Part shown: positions 36,301 through 41,338 of the stretch, piece by piece
Layout of the letters: every line of letters starts with the position of its first letter
Numbering within the stretch: the stretch's first letter is position 1
Assembly: GCA_012960845.1 (NCBI GenBank)
Contig: DUAN01000026.1
Coordinates: forward strand, 1-41,338
Origin: Planctomycetota bacterium
GTDB lineage: Bacteria; Planctomycetota; UBA8108; UBA1146
Reading direction: 5' to 3'
Length of the DNA stretch: 41,338 nt
Made by a program: the position numbers and the translations under genes
Notes under the pieces: model-generated
Told to the model about the DNA's origin: nothing
The model's input: only the letters and a program-made list of their open reading frames with translations
Databases searched by the model: none

Positions 36301-36840
36301 CACTCCTGGAACTGTTTCCAGCCGCCGCTCCACCTCTTCCTCGGCGAGAACTCGCAATCTCCCCAAATCCGCGGAACCGCTCAACCCAAAGAGCAGCACC
36401 GGATCGAGACGAGGGTCATAGCGGAGGATGCTGGGACTCTCCGCTCGTTCAGGGAGATTCGCCTGATCGAGTTTCTCACGGATGTCCTGGATCGCCTCGG
36501 CGAGATCCTGTCCCCAGGAAAACTCCAGGATGACATCACAGGTGCCGATCCTCGACAGCGATGAGATCCGGCGGAGTCCGCTCACCACCGAGAGAGATTT
36601 TTCTAGTCTTCGAGCGACCCGTTCCTCGACTTCCTCCGGAGCGGCTCCCTGAAGTTCGGTCCGGACAGTAATTGTGGGTCGGTCCACCTCGGGTAGCAGT
36701 TCGATGGGCAGTCGCATCAAGGAGACGATTCCAAAGACCACGATTGCCGAGGTGATCATGCAGAGTGCGATCGGCCGGCTCACGGCGCGTCCGATGATCT
36801 GGCTTGAAAGGGACGAAGGTAGATTCGATTCCGAATTCAT
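33349..36840 (-). CDS. RND family efflux transporter permease, with insertion between TM6 and TM7
   Basis: 1163 aa; '[51 protein letters not shown]', '[60 protein letters not shown]'; ATGA overlap with the next permease. Confidence 0.93.
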   Translation of the reverse strand: [1163 protein letters not shown]

Positions 36841-36857
36841 CGGCGGGATACAGGGAC

Positions 36858-38171
36858 CTAGCCCCTGTCCTCCTCTTCGAAGGTCGCTTTCTTCTCCTCG
36901 ACAATCGTCTCATCTTCGAGACTGACGTCTTCCACGGAATCACCATCTCTCAATCTCGCCTGGCCCCGGACCACGATTCTGTCCTTGATGGTGATCTGTG
37001 GAACTGAAGAGAGCACTTCGAGTTGATCCTCCGTTTGAAGGCCCGGATCGATCTCCACTCGCACCGCCTTGTTCTCACGAACGATGAATACGATCGAACG
37101 ATTACCCTCGAACAATCTCGAGTTCTTGGGAACAAGAAGTGCATTTTCGTGGATTCCCAGTATCAAGGTACAGGTCGCAAATGCTCCCGGCAGCAGGTGC
37201 TGATCGGGGTCATCGACCTCGACCCGGACCCGGATGGTGCCCTCGGTGGAATTGACCGCAGGACTGATGGCAGTGACCGTACCCTGGAAGGTGCGACCAC
37301 GAGCCGTTTCAGATGTCACAATCGCCTCCAGGCCCAGACGCAGTTCGCTGAGACGGCTCTGTGGGACACGGAGCCATGCCAGAAGCGGTTGGCTTCTCAT
37401 CACGGTCGCCACCTTGGCTCCCGTAGCGACATGCTCACCCGGCCGCAGGTCGATCATCTGAATCCGACCATCAAAGGGGCTGACGATTGCCGATCTCGAT
37501 CGATCGAGACGAGCCATTTCCAGGGCGAGCTCCGCTTTCTCCACTCCCTGCTTCTCGATGGCGAGGGTCAAATCCATCTTCTCGAGAGTGTGTTTCGACT
37601 TCTCATGGTTGATTCGAGCTTCTTGCTCGGCATAGCGACTCGCTTCGAGGGTTTCTTCCGATGCCAGTCTCCCCGCATCCCCATCGAATAGGTTCTCGAG
37701 CCGCTGGCGCTCTGCCTTGGCCCGATCGAGGGACACCTGTGCCAACTCCGCTCCGCTGGCCACTTCCTTGAGTGTCAGTCTGGCACTGCCGAGCCGATGG
37801 GTCGCTTCTGCAAGAAGGATCTCCTTTTCTCGAATCGCAAGATCCAGATCGGTCGGATCGAGGCGAAGAATCAGCGTACCTTCACTGACCGAGGCTCCTT
37901 CATCGAAGGGAACCTCCGTGACGACCCCGGAAACGCGCGTGGTGAGGTCGACCCGATCGAGAGCTTCCAGGTCGGTGCTGATGGAGAGGGTTTGTTGCAC
38001 CGAATCAAGCCAGCAGGTCGCAGTCTCTACCGGGGCAATGCGCTCGGCACTTTTCTTATTCGACGCGGCACCACCCATTTCAAAATTGCCGGAACATCCT
38101 GACAACCAGATGAATAGTAGCGTGATCTTGAGAGCGTAGGAGAAGGGGTGGGAATCGCTGAAGTTCTTCAA
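36858..38171 (-). CDS. RND efflux periplasmic adaptor (membrane fusion) lipoprotein
   Basis: Lipobox 'LFIWLSGC'; 'LTTRVSGVVTEVPFDEGASVSEGTLILRLDPTDLDLAI', coiled coil, 'IVSPFDGRIQMIDLRPGEHVATGAKVATVM'. First gene of the (-) strand operon. Confidence 0.92.
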   Translation of the reverse strand: MKNFSDSHPFSYALKITLLFIWLSGCSGNFEMGGAASNKKSAERIAPVETATCWLDSVQQTLSISTDLEALDRVDLTTRVSGVVTEVPFDEGASVSEGTLILRLDPTDLDLAIREKEILLAEATHRLGSARLTLKEVASGAELAQVSLDRAKAERQRLENLFDGDAGRLASEETLEASRYAEQEARINHEKSKHTLEKMDLTLAIEKQGVEKAELALEMARLDRSRSAIVSPFDGRIQMIDLRPGEHVATGAKVATVMRSQPLLAWLRVPQSRLSELRLGLEAIVTSETARGRTFQGTVTAISPAVNSTEGTIRVRVEVDDPDQHLLPGAFATCTLILGIHENALLVPKNSRLFEGNRSIVFIVRENKAVRVEIDPGLQTEDQLEVLSSVPQITIKDRIVVRGQARLRDGDSVEDVSLEDETIVEEKKATFEEEDRG

Positions 38172-38446
38172 AGAAATGAGTATCCATCCATCCGGGCCAG
38201 GGTAGTGCGGGAGTACCCAGACCTGACAACATGACCAGAATACAAATTGCCCGGTTCAGATCATGGTGTCAACAACATGTGACCCCAATTGGCACCTTCA
38301 TCGACGCTGCCCACCTCGACTGGCCCGCTTCATTTCATGAACCAACGGTGATGCGCAGCCCACGGAACGTCGGCAACAAGTGCAGGATCGCAAAGCAGCG
38401 AGCAGTGAGAGGTTCCAGCACCCACCCACTCCAACGTGATGAGCTG

Positions 38447-38510
38447 CGATTTCCCGCTCAATTCGAATTCCCGCTCCATTCGAATTCCCGCTCCATGCGA
38501 TTTCGCTCCA
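38447..38510. repeat. 17-bp tandem repeat, unit CGAATTCCCGCTCCATT, ~3.6 copies
   Basis: cgatttcccgctcaatt (38447-38463), cgaattcccgctccatt (38464-38480), cgaattcccgctccatg (38481-38497), partial cgatttcgctcc (38498-). Confidence 0.93.
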
Positions 38511-38524
38511 GGTCTTCCCATCCA

Positions 38525-38917
38525 TCAACCCAACTCCTTCAGGTGGATGGCTGCCGCAATAAAAAGCGATCCCATGGCTGTCGCAGCCAGTCCCATCCAT
38601 CGGTGACCTCTCTCTCCGTAGATCTTCACTCGTAACCGCACCAGTTGCCTGGGCCACCAGCAAAGGAACAGGCTCTTGATCGCCGTGGCCCATGCCATCA
38701 GCCGGATCAATCCAGCCACATCTGCTCCGACTGTTGCATCCTCGAACAGCACCAGCAGCGCTGCGACCAGCCACAAGTATCCGAGGGAGCGCAACCAGAG
38801 CTCATCATCGGAGATCGAGATGTACCAACGAGCGACTCGATCCGGCTGGAAGAGCATCGGGAGCCCCAGCAGAAGTTGTACGGTTCCGACCAACAAACTG
38901 AAGCTGATGAGATCCAT
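38525..38917 (-). CDS. Small integral membrane protein, hypothetical
   Basis: 130 aa from ATG 38917: MDLISFSLLVGTVQLLLGLPMLFQPDRVARWYISISDDELWLRSLGYLWLVAALLVLFEDATVGADVAGLIRLMAWATAIKSLFLCWW...; about four hydrophobic helices. Confidence 0.65.
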   Translation of the reverse strand: MDLISFSLLVGTVQLLLGLPMLFQPDRVARWYISISDDELWLRSLGYLWLVAALLVLFEDATVGADVAGLIRLMAWATAIKSLFLCWWPRQLVRLRVKIYGERGHRWMGLAATAMGSLFIAAAIHLKELG

Positions 38918-39011
38918 GCTGATCCACCCATCCTTGTAATGAAATGGCCACGAGCAGACTTTCCTCACCGCACCGAAGCCCTTTCGGTGGAATCCCCTGC
39001 TACAAGGATGG

Positions 39012-39929
39012 ATGGTACGCAACATGAAAGCCGGTGAACACCAACAAGATCCCTCTCGGGCGACACTCGGTGTCGTCGAAGGGATCGGTGCCTATCTCTG
39101 GTGGGGGTTACTCACCACCCTTTACTTCCACTGGATGAAACGCACCGACCCGCTCGAACTGGTCGCCTGGCGAGTTCTCGGGGGCTTGCCGGTGATGCTG
39201 GTGGTGGTTCAGATCCGCGGTGAGATGCCACTGCTTCGCAAAATTCTGCGCGATCGTCGTGCTGTCTTCGCCCTGTTCATCTCGGGACTGCTCATCCTGT
39301 TGAACTGGCTCACCTTCATCTTCTCTGTCTTGAATGAACGCATCACCGAGGCGAGCCTCGGTTATTACATCAACCCCCTCGTCTCGGTGGCCCTTGGCGC
39401 CATCTTTCTCGGTGAACGGCTACGACCTTTGCAGTGGCTTGCCGTCGGCCTCGCTGGAATGGCGGTCATGCTGCTGGCCCTCACCAGCGGATCGTTGCCG
39501 TGGATCAGCCTGGTTCTGGCCTTCTCCTTCGGCGGCTACGGGCTGGTGCGCAAGCAGGTCAAGGCAGAATCAGAGGTGGGACTCTGCATCGAGATGCTAT
39601 TGCTACTGTTACCGATGCTGGCTCTTCAGGTTTGGCTCACTGCATCGGATCGAACCATCTTCCTCACCGATGCTCCCCTGACATGGGGGTTACTGATCGG
39701 CGGGGTGGTCACGGTGGTTCCGCTGATTCTCTTCTCCCGATCCGCCAGAAAGTTACGTCTCGCCACCGTCGGCTTGCTGCAATACATCGCTCCATCGGCA
39801 CAGTTGTGCGTGGCAGTCTGGCTGGTCGGAGAAGTGATCGGAGATCGCTGGCCGGCATTGATCCTGATCGGGCTGGCGGTGCTTCTCTACAGTTTCGATT
39901 CGATCCGAGCCCACCGAAACCGACCCTGA
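39012..39929 (+). CDS. rarD: EamA family transporter RarD
   Basis: 'GIGAYLWWGLLTTLYFHWMKRTDPLELVAWRVL', 'LNWLTFIFSVLNERITEASLGYYINPLVSVALGAIFLGERLRPLQWLAVGLA', 'SFGGYGLVRKQV', 'GLLQYIAPSAQL'. Start may be ATG 39024. Confidence 0.9.
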   Translation: MVRNMKAGEHQQDPSRATLGVVEGIGAYLWWGLLTTLYFHWMKRTDPLELVAWRVLGGLPVMLVVVQIRGEMPLLRKILRDRRAVFALFISGLLILLNWLTFIFSVLNERITEASLGYYINPLVSVALGAIFLGERLRPLQWLAVGLAGMAVMLLALTSGSLPWISLVLAFSFGGYGLVRKQVKAESEVGLCIEMLLLLLPMLALQVWLTASDRTIFLTDAPLTWGLLIGGVVTVVPLILFSRSARKLRLATVGLLQYIAPSAQLCVAVWLVGEVIGDRWPALILIGLAVLLYSFDSIRAHRNRP

Positions 39930-40106
39930 TTCGCTTCGAACCATTCCAATTCTTCGGGATATCGCTCCTTGCCCTGTTGTCGAGGTGCGGCATCATGTGG
40001 GGCGTGTTGGCCCGCAACATGAAACGAGCCACTCACATTCCTGAAATCGATCAGCTGCAAGAGCAGTGCGCTCAGCATTACCCGAATTGCAACTCGAGGA
40101 GGCCAC

Positions 40107-41111
40107 ATGACCAAGGGATCTTCCATCCAGGGGAGCCCCAGCACCCGATCATCCGCTTTCGCAGATTCCGTTCGAAGCCATGTCGAGAAGACCGTGGTCG
40201 GACTCGATCTGGTGGTGGAGCGCACTCTCATCTCACTGCTGACCGGTGGCCACCTGCTGCTGGAAGGGGTACCGGGAACCGCCAAGACTCTGATGGTGCA
40301 ATCGGTAGCACACGCCATCGAACTCGACTTTGGCCGCGTCCAGTTCACCATCGACCTGCTGCCTTCCGATATCGTTGGATCGGAGATCCTCGACAAGGAC
40401 AGCGGCGAGTTCCGCATTCACAAGGGTCCCATCTTCGCCAATCTGCTGCTCGCCGACGAGATCAATCGCGCATCTCCCAAGGTCCAGTCCGCTCTACTGG
40501 AAGCGATGCAAGAACGAAGAGTCACCATCGGTGACAACACCTTTTCTCTTCCGTCACCATTTCTTGTCATCGCAACTCAAAACCCTGTCGAACAGGCAGG
40601 AACTTTTGAACTGCCAGAAGCACAGCTCGATCGCTTTCTGATGCGACATCGACTGACCTACCTCGACCCCGAGGATGAAACGGAAGTGCTGCGCAGGGCG
40701 CTCAAGTTGAAACTGAAGCGAGGAGACGACGGCGGTGCCATGCCGATGACCGCCTTCGATGCCATCGAGAAGACCGCCCCCCAATCGGTGGCCGATCTCA
40801 CCTCCGCGATGGAGCAGGTCCTGGAAGTGCATGTCAGCGAGGTGTTTGTTCGTCACTGCGTCGATCTGGTCAACCGGACCCGCGATCACGTCGATATCGA
40901 ACTGGGCGGATCTCCACGGGCTGGAATTGCACTGGTCACCGCTTCTCGTGCGCGCGCCTACTTACATGGCCGTGACTACGTCGTGCCAGAAGACATCTTT
41001 GCCCTCGCAGAAGACATCGTGCTGCACCGGATTCGCCTCTCCTACGAGGCGGTCGCACGAGGACGCACCGGTGAACAGGTGCTGGCAGAAATTCTCGATC
41101 AACTGTCCTGA
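40107..41111 (+). CDS. MoxR family AAA+ ATPase
   Basis: 'LLTGGHLLLEGVPGTAKTLMVQSVA', 'RVQFTIDLLPSDIVGSEI', 'GPIFANLLLADEINRASPKVQSALLEAMQERRVTIGD', 'FLVIATQNPVEQAGTFELPEAQLDRFLM'; GAGGAGG RBS upstream. Confidence 0.95.
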   Translation: MTKGSSIQGSPSTRSSAFADSVRSHVEKTVVGLDLVVERTLISLLTGGHLLLEGVPGTAKTLMVQSVAHAIELDFGRVQFTIDLLPSDIVGSEILDKDSGEFRIHKGPIFANLLLADEINRASPKVQSALLEAMQERRVTIGDNTFSLPSPFLVIATQNPVEQAGTFELPEAQLDRFLMRHRLTYLDPEDETEVLRRALKLKLKRGDDGGAMPMTAFDAIEKTAPQSVADLTSAMEQVLEVHVSEVFVRHCVDLVNRTRDHVDIELGGSPRAGIALVTASRARAYLHGRDYVVPEDIFALAEDIVLHRIRLSYEAVARGRTGEQVLAEILDQLS

Positions 41112-41338
41112 TGGGGGCCGCCGTGGATGTGACTCACCCATCTCTTCCGCCGCCGGAAGCACTCGCACACCACGAGTTCGAGATGGTGGTGCGCAAGCTC
41201 GCCGATGATCTCGCTCACGGTTCCGATGCCAGCGTATTTGTCGGCAGCGGTCTGGAGTATGCGCAATCGAGACCCTACAGCCCCGGAGATCCGATCCAGC
41301 AGATGGACTGGAAGGTCTCTGCCCGGACAGGCGAGCCG
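41111..41338 (+). CDS. DUF58 domain-containing protein, 3' truncated by window edge
   Basis: Absent from the ORF track. Hand translation from ATG 41111 (ATGA overlap with moxR): MGAAVDVTHPSLPPPEALAHHEFEMVVRKLADDLAHGSDASVFVGSGLEYAQSRPYSPGDPIQQMDWKVSARTGEP; 'RPYSPGDPIQQMDWKVSARTGEP' is the DUF58 signature. Confidence 0.9.
   Translation, partial: MGAAVDVTHPSLPPPEALAHHEFEMVVRKLADDLAHGSDASVFVGSGLEYAQSRPYSPGDPIQQMDWKVSARTGEP

Noticed and set aside
38265-38296. Hairpin GGTGTCAA...TTGGCACC considered as a tRNA-like or regulatory element
   Set aside because: Only an 8-bp stem with a 16-nt loop and one G.T pair; no tRNA arms, no U tract, too weak to claim.
38330-38521. 63-aa minus-strand ORF (MGRPGAKSHGAGIRMEREFELSGK...), also checked for UGA read-through
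   Set aside because: Spans the 17-bp repeats, ends at a TGA with no recognisable redox motif on either side, and has no hairpin I could support.

Overview
The window looks like ordinary chromosome from a bacterium of probable Planctomycetota affiliation. That attribution is inferred from FG-GAP/CRTAC1 proteins, dockerin-like C-termini ('RGDxNxDGxxNVADAI'), DUF1573 and a PDZ + DUF6288-like protein; no taxonomic search was run. I call about 31 protein genes and see no rRNA, tRNA, CRISPR array, prophage or transposase. Recognisable genes include ettA, an M20 dipeptidase, a pirin, trkH/trkA, a SurA-like PPIase, an S41 protease, cutC, rmuC, recQ, an M42 peptidase, aat, DUF488, a two-permease RND efflux operon, rarD, and MoxR followed by an edge-truncated DUF58 gene. 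The most notable observation is a gene absent from the ORF track. At 4385..4612 (-) there is a 75-residue SelW/Rdx-family selenoprotein whose CxxU motif is written TGC GTG CAG TGA, with a bacterial SECIS-like hairpin just 3' of the UGA. The second theme is a set of short tandem repeats in and next to intergenic regions: two related 14-bp arrays, a 10-bp palindromic array and a 17-bp array. One 14-bp array sits at the 3' end of the SurA-like gene, where copy number decides whether the protein ends promptly or reads about 110 codons antisense into its neighbour. I found no convincing undescribed multigene defence or mobile system. Several ORF-track starts are over-extended, and I give revised starts.
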